Numbered from the stretch's first letter, positions 23,508 through 32,224 are shown. The stretch is 64,000 nucleotides of DNA from Amycolatopsis sp. GM8 (GCF_021653975.1 NZ_JAJKFK010000002.1:1054001-1118000); one strand, 5' to 3'. Notes: generated by a model from the letters alone, not told the origin. Made by a program: numbers and translations.

Positions 23508-24680
23508 GTGGCGCGTACACAGGTCGGCATCATCGGCGCGGGACCGGCGGGTTTGCTGCTGTCGTACCTGCTGCACGCCGAGGGCATCGATGCCGTCGTA
23601 CTCGAAGCGCGCAGCCGGGAGTACGTGGAGCGGCGGGTGCGGGCCGGCGTGTGCGAGCACCCGACGGTCGAGCTGCTGCGGGAGATCGGCGTCGGCGCCC
23701 GGATGGACGCGGAAGGCCTGCCGCACCACGGGTTTTCGCTCCGGTTCGATGGCGAGGACCATCGGATCGCGCTGTCCGAGCTGACCGGCAAGACGATCAT
23801 GGTGTACGGCCAGCAGGAGATCGTGAAGGACCTGATCGCCGCGCACGAGGCGAAGGGGTATCCGGTCGAGTTCGAAGTGTCCGATGTGGAGCTGTCTGGT
23901 TTGGACAGTGAGTCTCCGCGGGTGAGCTACCGTGATGCCGACGGTGTCGCGCGTGCCCTGGAGTGCGACGTGATCGCCGGCTGTGACGGGTTCCACGGCG
24001 TGAGCCGGCCGTCGATCCCGGACGTGAAGGTCTTCAACCGCGAGTACCCGTTCGCCTGGCTCGGCGTGCTGGCGCGGACGCCGCCGTCGCACGAGGAACT
24101 GATCTACACCCATCACGAGCGCGGGTTCGCCCTGCACAGCATGCGGTCGCCGGAGATCACCCGGCTGTACCTGCAGGTCCCGCACGACGAGAAGATCGAC
24201 GAATGGCCGGACGACCGGATCTGGTCGGAACTCTCGGCGCGGCTGGTGACGTCCGGTGAGTTTTCCTTGCGGGAGGGCCCGATCCTGGACAAGAGCGTCA
24301 CGCCGATGCGCAGTTTCGTGGCCGAGCCGATGCAGTACGGCCGGTTGTTCCTGGCCGGCGATGCCGCGCACATCGTCCCGCCCACCGGCGCGAAAGGCAT
24401 GAACCTCGCCGTCGCCGACGTCCGGGTGCTGTCCCGCGCGCTGGTGGACCTGTTGCAGCACAAGCGAAGTGAGCTGGCGGAGTCCTATTCGGACACTTGC
24501 CTGAAGCGCGTGTGGCGGGCCGAGCACTTCTCGTGGTACATGACTTCGATGCTGCACACCGACCCCGACGGCGACGACTTCCAGCGCCGGCTCCAACTCT
24601 CGCAACTGCGCTATACGGCGTCCTCGAAGGCCGCGGCAACCAGCCTGGCGGAGAACTACGTGGGCCTGCCCTTCGAGTAG
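23508..24680 (+). CDS. pobA: 4-hydroxybenzoate 3-monooxygenase
   Basis: This 390-aa flavoprotein hydroxylates 4-hydroxybenzoate to protocatechuate with NAD(P)H and oxygen, feeding the beta-ketoadipate pathway. The FAD dinucleotide motif is GIIGAGPAGLLLSYLL near the N-terminus. The PHBH-specific RRVRAGVCEHPTVELL and GDAAHIVPPTGAKGMN with DVRVLSRAL are all intact, as is the substrate-side SSKAAATSLAENYVGLPF end. GTG 23508 is used because GGGAGG precedes it at the right distance. The length equals the family norm (about 390-394). Regulation by the upstream IclR protein is likely. No protocatechuate-cleavage genes are in the window. Confidence 0.93.
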   Translation: MARTQVGIIGAGPAGLLLSYLLHAEGIDAVVLEARSREYVERRVRAGVCEHPTVELLREIGVGARMDAEGLPHHGFSLRFDGEDHRIALSELTGKTIMVYGQQEIVKDLIAAHEAKGYPVEFEVSDVELSGLDSESPRVSYRDADGVARALECDVIAGCDGFHGVSRPSIPDVKVFNREYPFAWLGVLARTPPSHEELIYTHHERGFALHSMRSPEITRLYLQVPHDEKIDEWPDDRIWSELSARLVTSGEFSLREGPILDKSVTPMRSFVAEPMQYGRLFLAGDAAHIVPPTGAKGMNLAVADVRVLSRALVDLLQHKRSELAESYSDTCLKRVWRAEHFSWYMTSMLHTDPDGDDFQRRLQLSQLRYTASSKAAATSLAENYVGLPFE

Positions 24681-24684
24681 CGCC

Positions 24685-24730
24685 GTCAACTCAAGGTTGA
24701 CGGCTAGGTCATCGTCAACCTAAAGTTGAC
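24685..24730. promoter_or_regulatory. Twin GTCAAC-N5-GTTGAC operators overlapping a leaderless promoter
   Basis: Two perfect 17-bp dyads lie at 24685-24701 and 24714-24730, 29 bp centre to centre. The first contains a TTGACG -35 hexamer (24697-24702), the second a TAAAGT -10 (24721-24726) separated by 18 bases. The ATG follows the -10 by seven bases, and there is no ribosome site. A bound protein would cover the whole promoter. Confidence 0.8.
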
Positions 24731-24733
24731 GGC

Positions 24734-25453
24734 ATGACGAATCCAGTCCGGCTCGATGATCTGATCGACTCCGTCAAGAACCAGCATCCGGGGGCGGACG
24801 CCCTCCAGCAGCTGTCCGACGCGATGCTTCTCGCCGAGCAGATGGGTGAGGTGGCCGATCATCTGATCGGGCATTTCGTCGACCAGGCAAGGCGTTCCGG
24901 CGCGTCCTGGGCGGAAATCGGGACCAGTATGGGGGTTTCCAAGCAGGCGGCGCAGAAGCGTTTCGTGCCCAAGGGGATCAGCGTGGAAGACGTCGACCTC
25001 AGCGGTGGCTTCGAACGCTTTACCCCGCGCGCGCAGCAAGTCGTCGTCGAGACACAGGAGGTGGCGCGGCGGCTCGGGCACACCGAGATCACGCCAGGGC
25101 ACCTCACGCTCGGCGTGCTCGGCGACGGCACCGCACTGGCAGCCAAGATGATCATCGCCCTCGGTGTGTCGCTCGAGGACGTCCGCGGCGCTGCCGCGGA
25201 TGCGCTGCCCCCTGCCACGGGCAAGAAGACCGAAGGCGTGATCCCGTTCTCCGGCGCCGCCCGCAAGGTTCTCGAACTCACCTTGCGGGAAGCGTTGCGG
25301 CTGGGGCACAACTACGTCGGCACCGAGCACATCTTGTTGGCACTACTGGAAAACGAGGCCGGTGACGGTCCACTCACCGCCACCGGCCTCGACAAGAACT
25401 CGGTCGAATCAGCCCTCCGGAGCGCGCTCGAAGCGATCACCGGGAAGTCCTGA
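24734..25453 (+). CDS. HTH plus double Clp_N domain regulator
   Basis: 239 aa with no AAA+ ATPase. Residues about 55-80 (SGASWAEIGTSMGVSKQAAQ) form a helix-turn-helix. The rest holds two Clp_N repeats (residues about 90-150, ERFTPRAQQVVVETQEVARR with LGHTEITPGHLTLGVL; and 165-235, GAARKVLELTLREALRLGHN with VGTEHILLALL). Clp_N repeats normally recognise adaptors or unfolded clients in ClpC and ClpA. The combination suggests a repressor whose DNA binding responds to protein stress or competes for Clp adaptors. Twin dyads over its own promoter point to autoregulation. The start ATG 24734 is supported by the -10 box and the absence of any ribosome site. Confidence 0.82.
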   Translation: MTNPVRLDDLIDSVKNQHPGADALQQLSDAMLLAEQMGEVADHLIGHFVDQARRSGASWAEIGTSMGVSKQAAQKRFVPKGISVEDVDLSGGFERFTPRAQQVVVETQEVARRLGHTEITPGHLTLGVLGDGTALAAKMIIALGVSLEDVRGAAADALPPATGKKTEGVIPFSGAARKVLELTLREALRLGHNYVGTEHILLALLENEAGDGPLTATGLDKNSVESALRSALEAITGKS

Positions 25454-26893
25454 TCAGGCCGGCGACTCGGTGCGGTCCGGGGTCGCCCAGGCGGTGTGGA
25501 ACGAGCCCTCCCGGTCGACGCGACGGTAGGTGTGCGCGCCGAAGAAGTCGCGCTGTCCCTGCACGAGCGCGGCCGGGAGCCGCTCCGCGCGGAGGCCGTC
25601 GTAGTACGCCAGTGCGGTCGAGAACCCCGGCGTCGGGATACCCAGCCGGGTCGCGGTCGCGACCACCGAACGCCACGAGTCCTGCGCGTCCTCCACGGCC
25701 TTGCGGAAGTCGCCCGAGGTGAGCAGCGTCGGCAGGCCCGGCTCCGCGGTGTACGCGGCGGACACGTCGTCGAGGAACTTCGCGCGGATGATGCAGCCGC
25801 CACGCCAGATCTTCGACACCGCACCGAGATCGATGTCCCAGCCGTACTCGGCGCCACCGGCCTGGATCTGGTTGAAGCCCTGCGCGTACGCCACGATCTT
25901 CGACGCGTACAGCGCGTGCTCGACGTCGTCGGCGAAGCTGTCCGCCGCCGCGCCGGTCAGCGGCGTCCGGGCCGGGCCGGGCAGGCCGCGGCTCGCCGCC
26001 CGCAGGCTCGCGCTCCCCGACAGCGACCGCGCGAACACGGCCTCGGCGATCCCGCTGATCGGCACCCCGAGGTCGAGCCCGATCTGCACGGTCCAGCGGC
26101 CGGTGCCCTTCTGCTCCGCCTGGTCGGTCACGATGTCGACGAACGGCTTGCCGGTCGCGGCGTCGGTGTGGGCCAGCACCTCCGACGTGATCTCGATCAG
26201 ATACGAGTCCAGCCGCCCGGTGTTCCAGGTGCGGAACACGTCGGCGATCTGCGCCGGCTCGTAGCCGAGCGCACCGCGCAGCAGGTCGAACGACTCCGCG
26301 ATCAGCTGCATGTCGGCGTACTCGATGCCGTTGTGCACCATTTTCACGAAATGCCCGGCACCGTCGGGACCGATGTGCGTGCAGCACGGCGCACCGTCCA
26401 CTTTGGCCGAGATGTCCTCGAACAGCGGGCCGAGCGAGTCGTAGGACTCCTTCGATCCGCCGGGCATGATGCTCGGCCCGTGCAGCGCGCCCTCTTCGCC
26501 GCCGGACACCCCGGTGCCGACGAAGTGCAGACCCTGCTCGCGCAGCGCCGCTTCGCGACGGCGCGTGTCCGCGAAATGCGCGTTGCCGGCGTCGACGATC
26601 ACGTCGCCCTTCTCCAGCAGCGGCGCGAACTCCTCGATGACGGCGTCCGTGGGGGCGCCGGCCTTGACCATGATCACAATCTGTCGCGGCCGTTCCAGCG
26701 CGTCGACGAACTCCTGCGCCGAGTAAGCCGGGATGAAGTCGCCCTCGTCGCCGAACTGCTCGACCAGATCGCGCGTGCGCTGCTCGGAACGGTTGTGCAG
26801 GGCGACGGTGTGGCCATGCCGGGCCAGGTTCCGGGCGAGGTTGCGGCCCATGACCGCGAGCCCCGTGACACCGATACTCGCCTTGGTACTCAT
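25454..26893 (-). CDS. gnd: 6-phosphogluconate dehydrogenase, decarboxylating
   Basis: The 479-aa enzyme oxidises 6-phosphogluconate to ribulose 5-phosphate and CO2, generating NADPH in the pentose phosphate pathway. It has the nucleotide motif GLAVMGRNLARNLA at residues 10-23, followed by HNRS, which favours NADP. The active-site blocks VSGGEEGALHGPS, GHFVKMVHNGIEYADMQ and WRGGCIIRAKFLDD are intact. The length is that of the long bacterial type. It is monocistronic, and its stop abuts the Clp_N regulator stop with no gap. Confidence 0.96.
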   Translation of the reverse strand: MSTKASIGVTGLAVMGRNLARNLARHGHTVALHNRSEQRTRDLVEQFGDEGDFIPAYSAQEFVDALERPRQIVIMVKAGAPTDAVIEEFAPLLEKGDVIVDAGNAHFADTRRREAALREQGLHFVGTGVSGGEEGALHGPSIMPGGSKESYDSLGPLFEDISAKVDGAPCCTHIGPDGAGHFVKMVHNGIEYADMQLIAESFDLLRGALGYEPAQIADVFRTWNTGRLDSYLIEITSEVLAHTDAATGKPFVDIVTDQAEQKGTGRWTVQIGLDLGVPISGIAEAVFARSLSGSASLRAASRGLPGPARTPLTGAAADSFADDVEHALYASKIVAYAQGFNQIQAGGAEYGWDIDLGAVSKIWRGGCIIRAKFLDDVSAAYTAEPGLPTLLTSGDFRKAVEDAQDSWRSVVATATRLGIPTPGFSTALAYYDGLRAERLPAALVQGQRDFFGAHTYRRVDREGSFHTAWATPDRTESPA

Positions 26894-27010
26894 TCTCCGC
26901 TTGTCCGCCTTCCGTTTCGGCCTACCCGAACCCTATCGTGGTTTCGGTGGTTGCCCGGTGAACGCGCGAGTAACTGGCGTTCGCGCGCATTTCCTGCCAT
27001 CCTTGGCGGC

Positions 27011-27023
27011 TGTCACTGTGACA
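27011..27023. promoter_or_regulatory. Perfect palindrome TGTCAC-T-GTGACA
   Basis: A 13-bp perfect dyad lies between gnd and the divergent XRE regulator, about 75 bp before the XRE start. It resembles an operator, but no binding protein can be named. Confidence 0.4.
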
Positions 27024-27099
27024 ATCCGGTGGGTGATCACAGACCGTCAGCGGCCTACGATCATGATGCAAGCGAAAGGTCGAGGCCCGGAAGTGAGCG

Positions 27100-27963
27100 A
27101 TGGCTAGCACCGTTACCTCGCGGCGCAAGCAGCTCGGGAATGAGCTTCGCCACGCCCGCACCGCGGCACGAATGACCCAGCAGCAAGTCGCGGAAGTGCT
27201 CGGCTGCACCCAGGGCAAGGTCAACAAGATCGAATCGGGTGCGGTCGGCGTCAAACTCGGTGACGTGCGGGCAATGCTGGATACCTTCGGGGTCAACGGG
27301 GACGAGTCCGAGGCGCTGATGAACCTGGCCCGCGCCGCGGCCGGGCAGCGCGGGCACTGGTCCGGTTACCGGTCCGTGGTGCCGCACTGGTTCCGCACCT
27401 TCACCGACCTCGAACCGGCCGCCGTCGAGATCATGACCTGGCACGGCGAGCGCATCCCGGGGCCGCTGCAGTCCGAGCACTACATGCTGAAGCAGTTCAC
27501 CGAGTTCGGCGCGACCGACGTCACGTCGCTGGTGCGCAACCGGCTGGACCGCAAGTCGGTGTTCGACCAGCCGCAGCCGCCGTACTACCGGTTCATCCTC
27601 AGCGAGGCCGCGTTGCGGCGCGCGCCCGGCGGCAGTGCGCCGGCGGTGATGCTCGACCAGATCGAGCATCTGATGGAGCTCGATCGCCGCCCGCGCGTGT
27701 ACATCCACGTGCTGGCGCTCGACGCCCGCCTGGCGTCCGTGCCCAACGATTTCACCATCATGCGATTTCCGGACCGCACAAGAGATTTCGTCTACATCGA
27801 GCATTCCGCCGGCGGGATCTACCTGGATGACCAGAAGGATTTCCAGCTCTTCGTCGACGGCTGGGACCGGCTCCGTGGCGCGGCGCTGGAACGTCAGGAA
27901 ACGCGCGAGTTCCTCAAGAAGCTTGCCGAGGGGTACCGCGACGAAATGAGCCGGCGCTTCTGA
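27100..27963 (+). CDS. XRE-type regulator with DUF5753 (WhiJ-like)
   Basis: 287 aa: an N-terminal XRE HTH (residues about 10-65, RMTQQQVAEVLGCTQGKVNK) joined to a DUF5753 domain (about 100-280) with EIMTWHGERIPGPLQSEHYM and FVYIEHSAGGIYLDD. This architecture is abundant in actinobacteria, usually beside a DUF397 gene, and includes WhiJ of Streptomyces. The usual partner (DUF397) is present about 850 bp downstream on the same strand, separated by a divergent gene. The ATG at 27100 is preceded by GGAAG. These pairs influence development and secondary metabolism, possibly as toxin-antitoxin-like or ligand-responsive switches; the mechanism is unknown. Confidence 0.9.
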   Translation: MASTVTSRRKQLGNELRHARTAARMTQQQVAEVLGCTQGKVNKIESGAVGVKLGDVRAMLDTFGVNGDESEALMNLARAAAGQRGHWSGYRSVVPHWFRTFTDLEPAAVEIMTWHGERIPGPLQSEHYMLKQFTEFGATDVTSLVRNRLDRKSVFDQPQPPYYRFILSEAALRRAPGGSAPAVMLDQIEHLMELDRRPRVYIHVLALDARLASVPNDFTIMRFPDRTRDFVYIEHSAGGIYLDDQKDFQLFVDGWDRLRGAALERQETREFLKKLAEGYRDEMSRRF

Positions 27964-28170
27964 AAGTGCTGCGGCTGCTGGGAAACCGGCTCAGGCGCGG
28001 GATTTCAGCAGCGCGAACTCGAGGTGGTACCACCAGCCGTGCCGTTGCCGCCGCTGCGTCCCGTCGACGGCCGGGCGGCGGCGATCCGCTACCGCGTCAG
28101 CACTGTGGTCCTCGTAACGGTCACGTCGCCGGCCCGCCTGCGCCACGTCACCGATCCGGACGGTCATCCG

Positions 28171-28593
28171 TCATCCCTCCAGTTCCCGGTTGCGCCCGGC
28201 GCCGGTTACGAGACAGCACTCGCACGGCATGCCGGCGCCGAGGCGCAGCCATTCGATCTCTGTCAACGAGAGTTGGGTGCCGCAGCGCGCGGTGATCGTG
28301 TCGGACAGCACAGCACCGGGGCGCAGCCGGAAAAGGTGTGCGCTGCGCCGGGTTTCGCCGACCACTCCGGCAGCCGGCCGGCCGATCAGCGTGACCGGGG
28401 ACGGCCAGTCCTCGCGCAGGTACCAGACGGCCGAGGCGTTTTCGTCCGCGCCGCGCCAGTCGAGCATGTGCGCGAGCGCGTCGGCGGGGGTGGCGACGGT
28501 GAACGCCCGCTCGTCCCCGCGCACCCGGCCGACCACCATGAAGGGGGCGGGAGAGGCCACCGCGAGGGCGCTGTCTGCCGCTGCTCCGAGCAC
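28171..28593 (-). CDS. Hypothetical protein between XRE and DUF397 genes
   Basis: A 140-aa soluble protein starting at GTG with a strong GGGGAGG site 7 bp upstream. It contains AFTVATPADALAHMLDWRGA, ENASAVWYLREDWPS and a cysteine-rich end (ITARCGTQLSLTEIEWL, then MPCECCLV). The late Cys residues (C-E-C-C) could bind metal. I do not recognise the family. It is transcribed opposite to both flanking regulatory genes. Its position inside an XRE/DUF397 pair suggests a role in that system, but there is no direct evidence. Confidence 0.6.
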   Translation of the reverse strand: MLGAAADSALAVASPAPFMVVGRVRGDERAFTVATPADALAHMLDWRGADENASAVWYLREDWPSPVTLIGRPAAGVVGETRRSAHLFRLRPGAVLSDTITARCGTQLSLTEIEWLRLGAGMPCECCLVTGAGRNRELEG

Positions 28594-28813
28594 GATGCAC
28601 CTCCCCAGAGAGGACGACCGCTGGCCTGCCCGGCAGCGGGGTGATCACTGAGGCGGACCCCGGTGGATCGGAATAATCCTACTCCTGGAATAATCTTGGT
28701 GTCGAGCGGTCAACCTTTCGATCACTCGACTGGACCTGCCCAGGTCCACAAGCACCAGGCGCTTGGGCCGTTTGCGCGCGGCAGCGCCGGATAAAGCACG
28801 GAGGTAAGACCCC
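28594..28813. promoter_or_regulatory. Divergent promoter region with GGAATAATC direct repeats
   Basis: GGAATAATC occurs twice (28670-28678 and 28687-28695), 17 bp apart, in an AT-rich pocket of an otherwise GC-rich region between the divergent hypothetical and DUF397 genes. It could be a regulator site serving both. Confidence 0.4.
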
Positions 28814-29065
28814 ATGGCGGAACACCCGCGCCCCCTGGCTTATGACCCCGAGACGGCAGCAGCGTTGTTCGACGAGAGACGATGGGAAAAGTCTTTCGCG
28901 AGCGAGCCCAATGGCGGCAACTGCGTCGAAGTCAACCTGGGCAGCACCGGTCTGGTCGGCGTGCGTGACACGAAACTGCAGGCCAGCCCTGTGTTCGTGT
29001 TCGACGCGGGCGAGTGGGAAGCCTTCCTGACCGGCGTGAAGTCCGGCCAGTTCGACCTCGCGTAA
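28814..29065 (+). CDS. DUF397-domain protein
   Basis: 83 aa with the DUF397 core: WEKSFASEPNGGNCVEVNLG, GVRDTKLQASPVFVFDAGEW and FLTGVKSGQFD. These small proteins usually lie next to XRE-DUF5753 regulators such as the one at 27.1 kb and are thought to act with them; in Streptomyces coelicolor the whiJ cluster and bldB-related loci contain them. Start ATG follows GGAGG. A bidirectional terminator follows, so it is a single-gene transcript. Confidence 0.93.
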   Translation: MAEHPRPLAYDPETAAALFDERRWEKSFASEPNGGNCVEVNLGSTGLVGVRDTKLQASPVFVFDAGEWEAFLTGVKSGQFDLA

Positions 29066-29128
29066 CCAATGCGATTATCGAAGTTCGTGTGTTATTGACC
29101 GCAGGGCCCCTGGACCTGTGAACAAGCA

Positions 29129-29165
29129 GAGGCCCGCTTCCGGCACGTGTCCGGAAGCGGGCCTC
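29129..29165. terminator. Bidirectional terminator
   Basis: GAGGCCCGCTTCCGG (29129-29143) is perfectly complementary to 29151-29165, a 15-bp stem with a 7-base loop between the convergent DUF397 and secreted-protein genes. Confidence 0.85.
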
Positions 29166-29181
29166 ACCTGCACTGGTCCGG

Positions 29182-29796
29182 CTAGTTCGAGGAGCCCTGC
29201 TGCTGGCGCGGGCCGCCGTTCTGCCCGCCACCGGGTCCGCCCTGCGTGCCGCCGCCGGGGAAGCCGCCCTGGCCGCCCGACTGCGCCCGGCCGTCGGTGA
29301 TGCTGGTCGCGGTCGCCGTGTCGCCGGACACCTTCGCCAGCACCGTCACAGTCGAACCGGTGGCCAGGTTGTCCGCCTTCTCCGTGGCCGAGTCGATCGC
29401 GTAGGTCTGGGTGTAGGAGTCCGCGCTCTTGACCGTGATCGAGGTGGCGCTCAGCGCGCTGACGTCACCGGTCTGCATCCGCTCGGTGACGTAGCCGCCG
29501 TTCTCCTGGACAGTGAAGTCGCCGTGCAGCGCGTCGCGCATCAGCGACAGCGCGCCCATCTGGCCGTTGTTGAACCCGCCCATGCGACCCCCGCCAGGGC
29601 CGCCGAAACCCTGCTGGCCGCTGCCGCTGCTGCTGCCGGACGTGCCCGCGTAGATCGCGACCCCGCCGATCGCGGCGATCACGACGGCGACGGCCACGGC
29701 GATGGCGGTGTTCCGGCCGGACCACTTCGGCGCGGGAGGCTGCGGGTCACCCCAGACCGGCGGAGCCTGTGGGGTGGTCGTCGGCTCGGTAGTCAT
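29182..29796 (-). CDS. Membrane-anchored Gly-rich protein with DUF5666-like domain
   Basis: 204 aa: a short Pro-rich cytosolic N-terminus, one transmembrane helix (about residues 29-50, NTAIAVAVAVVIAAIGGVAI), a Ser/Gly linker with GFGGPGGGRMGGF, then a small beta domain. That domain contains MQTGDVSALSATSITVKSAD and ATGSTVTVLAKVSGD, typical of DUF5666-type modules. It ends in a Gly/Gln-rich tail. The domain would face outside the cell. ATG has GAGAGGA before it. It diverges from a two-component system and is probably part of its regulon. The Gly/Phe-rich segment resembles that of the glycosyltransferase encoded at 34.2 kb. Confidence 0.7.
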   Translation of the reverse strand: MTTEPTTTPQAPPVWGDPQPPAPKWSGRNTAIAVAVAVVIAAIGGVAIYAGTSGSSSGSGQQGFGGPGGGRMGGFNNGQMGALSLMRDALHGDFTVQENGGYVTERMQTGDVSALSATSITVKSADSYTQTYAIDSATEKADNLATGSTVTVLAKVSGDTATATSITDGRAQSGGQGGFPGGGTQGGPGGGQNGGPRQQQGSSN

Positions 29797-29955
29797 CGTG
29801 TCCTCTCGCAGAATTCCGCTTACGGCACCAGGTTCGGCACGCAGCCTGTGCCAGGCCTGTGAACGACGTGGGCGGACGCTGTGCGGTCGGGCGCTCACAG
29901 GAAACCCACAGAGCGGGCACAGGCGGGCCTTACGGGAGCGCCCCAGGATGGGACC

Positions 29956-30699
29956 ATGACCAGCATGAACGCCACCGCGTCCGGGAAGGCCGACCTGCAG
30001 CACGCCGACGGCTCGTCGGTGCGGGTCCTCGTCGTCGACGACGAGGAGACGCTCGCCGAGCTGGTGTCGATGGCGCTGCGCATGGAGGGCTGGGAGATCC
30101 GCAGCGCGGGCAACGGCACCGACGCCGTGCGCACCGCGCGCGACTTCCGGCCGGACGTGGTCGTGCTCGACGTGATGCTGCCCGACTTCAGCGGGCTCGA
30201 GGTGCTGGCGAAGCTTCGCGCCGAGGTGCCGCACCTGCCGGTCCTGTTCCTCACCGCGCGTGACGCCGTCGAGGACCGGATCGCGGGGCTGACCGCGGGC
30301 GGCGACGACTACGTGACCAAGCCGTTCAGTCTGGAGGAGGTCGTGCTGCGGCTGCGCGCCCTGCTGCGCCGGTCCCGGGTTGTCGCCGCGCGCGAGGGAT
30401 CCACGCTGGTGGTCGGCGATCTGAGCCTCGACGAGGACAGCCGCGAGGTGCACCGTGGCGGCGAGCCGGTCTCGCTCACCGCCACCGAGTTCGAGCTGCT
30501 GCGCTTCCTCATGCGCAACCCGAAGCGGGTGCTGTCGAAGGCGCAGATCCTGGACAGGGTGTGGAGCTACGACTTCGGTGGGCAGGCCAACATCGTGGAG
30601 CTCTATATTTCCTATCTGCGGAAAAAGATCGATGCTGGTCGGGAGCCGATGATCCACACCATGCGCGGCGCGGGGTATGTCCTCAAGCCCGCAACCTAG
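29956..30699 (+). CDS. OmpR-family response regulator
   Basis: 247 aa with a receiver domain (VLVVDDEETLAELV, phospho-acceptor Asp72 in VVVLDVMLPD, and DDYVTKPF) and a winged-helix DNA-binding domain. The recognition part is EFELLRFLMRNPKRVLSKAQ with ELYISYLRKKID. It overlaps the downstream histidine kinase by 23 bp, so the pair is translationally linked. The start ATG 29956 was chosen over upstream codons because the conserved domain begins soon after and the earlier codons lie in the divergent promoter. It probably controls the neighbouring envelope genes. Confidence 0.93.
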   Translation: MTSMNATASGKADLQHADGSSVRVLVVDDEETLAELVSMALRMEGWEIRSAGNGTDAVRTARDFRPDVVVLDVMLPDFSGLEVLAKLRAEVPHLPVLFLTARDAVEDRIAGLTAGGDDYVTKPFSLEEVVLRLRALLRRSRVVAAREGSTLVVGDLSLDEDSREVHRGGEPVSLTATEFELLRFLMRNPKRVLSKAQILDRVWSYDFGGQANIVELYISYLRKKIDAGREPMIHTMRGAGYVLKPAT

Positions 30700-32200
30700 G
30701 CGCCGTTTCCTCCCCTCTTCGCTGCGCGGAAAGCTGATCGCGCAGCTCATCGCGCTGCTCGCGGTGGTGTGCCTGGTGGTCGGCGTCGTCACCGAGGTCG
30801 CGCTCCGGAGCTTCCTGCTGCACCAGCTCGACGACCGGCTGTCCGCGGCCAGCGACCGGGGCACCCGGCCGCCGCCTCCGGGCACCGTGCAGTTCCCGCC
30901 GGGACAGCGGCCGCCGGACTCGCTGCGCGTCCCGGGCCAAGGCATCGGCACGCTCGGCGTGCTGGTCGAGCCGGACGGCGCGGTGCACTCCGGCATCCTG
31001 CTCGGCGGGGTCGTGCCGAGCCCGGAGAACCCGTTCCCGAGCCACCCGATCCCGCAGGCGCAGCTGCAACAGCTGCTCCAGTTGCCGTCGGACAGCCGGT
31101 TCCACTCCGTCGACCTCGGTGCTCTCGGCGACTACCGGGTGGTGTCGGTGCGCACCCCGGTCGGCTCGGTGCTGACCACCGGCCTGCCGCTGGCCGACGT
31201 GACCGCGACGTTGTGGCAGCTGGGGCTGATCTTCGGCGCGGTCGCGCTGGGCGGGCTCCTGCTCGCCGGCGGGATCGGCGCGGCCACCGTGCGCCGCACG
31301 ATGCGCCCGCTCGACCGGCTCGCGCACACCGCGTCGCAGGTGTCCGAACTGCCGCTGGATCGCGGTGAGGTCGCGTTGCGGGTGCGGGTGCCCGAGGCCG
31401 ACACGGATCCGCGGACCGAGGTCGGCAAGGTGGGCGCGGCGTTCAACCGGATGCTCGGGCACGTCGCGGCCGCGCTGACGGCGCGGCAGGAGAGCGAGAG
31501 CCGGGTGCGCCAGTTCGTCGCGGACGCCAGTCACGAGCTGCGGACGCCCCTCGCCGCGATCCGGGGCTACGCCGAGCTGACCCGGCGCAGCTCGGACGAG
31601 GTGCCGCCGGAGATCGCGTTCGCGATGCACCGGGTCGAATCCGAGTCGGCCAGGATGACGACGCTCGTCGAGGAGTTGCTGCTGCTCGCGCGCCTGGACG
31701 CCGGACGGCACCGGGTGTACGAGCCGGTCGACCTGACCCGGCTGGTGATGGACGCCGTCGCCGACTCGCACGCCGCTGGTCCGGACCACAAGTGGTTGCT
31801 GGAGGTGCCGCCCGAGCCGTTGCTCGTCGTCGGCGACTCCGACCAGTTGCACCAGGTGGTGCTGAACCTGCTGAACAACGCGCGCACGCACACGCCGCCC
31901 GGCACCACGGTCACCACCGCGCTGTCCACAAAGGACGGACAGACCACGTTGACCGTGCGCGACAACGGCCCGGGGATTCCGGAGAGCGTGCTGCCCGAGG
32001 TGTTCGAGCGGTTCGCCCGCGGTGACACGTCGCGTTCGCGCGCGGCCGGCAGCACCGGGCTCGGGCTGGCGATCGTCGCCGCCGTGGTCGGTGCGCACCA
32101 GGGCGAAGTGACCGTCCGAAGTGCACCGGGACGAACGGAGTTCCGGGTGCGTTTCCCGGCGGAAAAGCCCACCGAAGATTTCACGCACGTCAACCAGTGA
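30677..32200 (+). CDS. Sensor histidine kinase (MprB/CutS-like)
   Basis: A 507-aa membrane kinase: TM1 at about 18-42, an extracellular Pro-rich sensor loop (43-178), TM2 at about 180-202, HAMP (about 203-265), then HisKA with phospho-acceptor His286 in DASHELRTPLAAIRG. The ATPase domain holds LNLLNNARTHTPPGT (N box), NGPGIPESVLPEVFERFARG and STGLGLAIV. All catalytic boxes are intact. It is the cognate partner of the overlapping response regulator. The signal is unknown; the neighbourhood (secreted protein, membrane glycosyltransferases) suggests an envelope function. Confidence 0.93.
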   Translation: MSSSPQPRRRFLPSSLRGKLIAQLIALLAVVCLVVGVVTEVALRSFLLHQLDDRLSAASDRGTRPPPPGTVQFPPGQRPPDSLRVPGQGIGTLGVLVEPDGAVHSGILLGGVVPSPENPFPSHPIPQAQLQQLLQLPSDSRFHSVDLGALGDYRVVSVRTPVGSVLTTGLPLADVTATLWQLGLIFGAVALGGLLLAGGIGAATVRRTMRPLDRLAHTASQVSELPLDRGEVALRVRVPEADTDPRTEVGKVGAAFNRMLGHVAAALTARQESESRVRQFVADASHELRTPLAAIRGYAELTRRSSDEVPPEIAFAMHRVESESARMTTLVEELLLLARLDAGRHRVYEPVDLTRLVMDAVADSHAAGPDHKWLLEVPPEPLLVVGDSDQLHQVVLNLLNNARTHTPPGTTVTTALSTKDGQTTLTVRDNGPGIPESVLPEVFERFARGDTSRSRAAGSTGLGLAIVAAVVGAHQGEVTVRSAPGRTEFRVRFPAEKPTEDFTHVNQ

Positions 32201-32224
32201 CGAACCGGGCTGCCACCCCGGGTT

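Noticed and set aside
22383-24689. 768-codon minus-strand open frame across the MetE-like, iclR and pobA genes
   Set aside because: All three plus-strand genes have intact family motifs. The antisense product has no recognisable domain.
29182-30996. N-terminal extension of the Gly-rich membrane protein through the response regulator region
   Set aside because: The real start is ATG 29796 with a ribosome site. The extension is antisense to an intact OmpR-type regulator.
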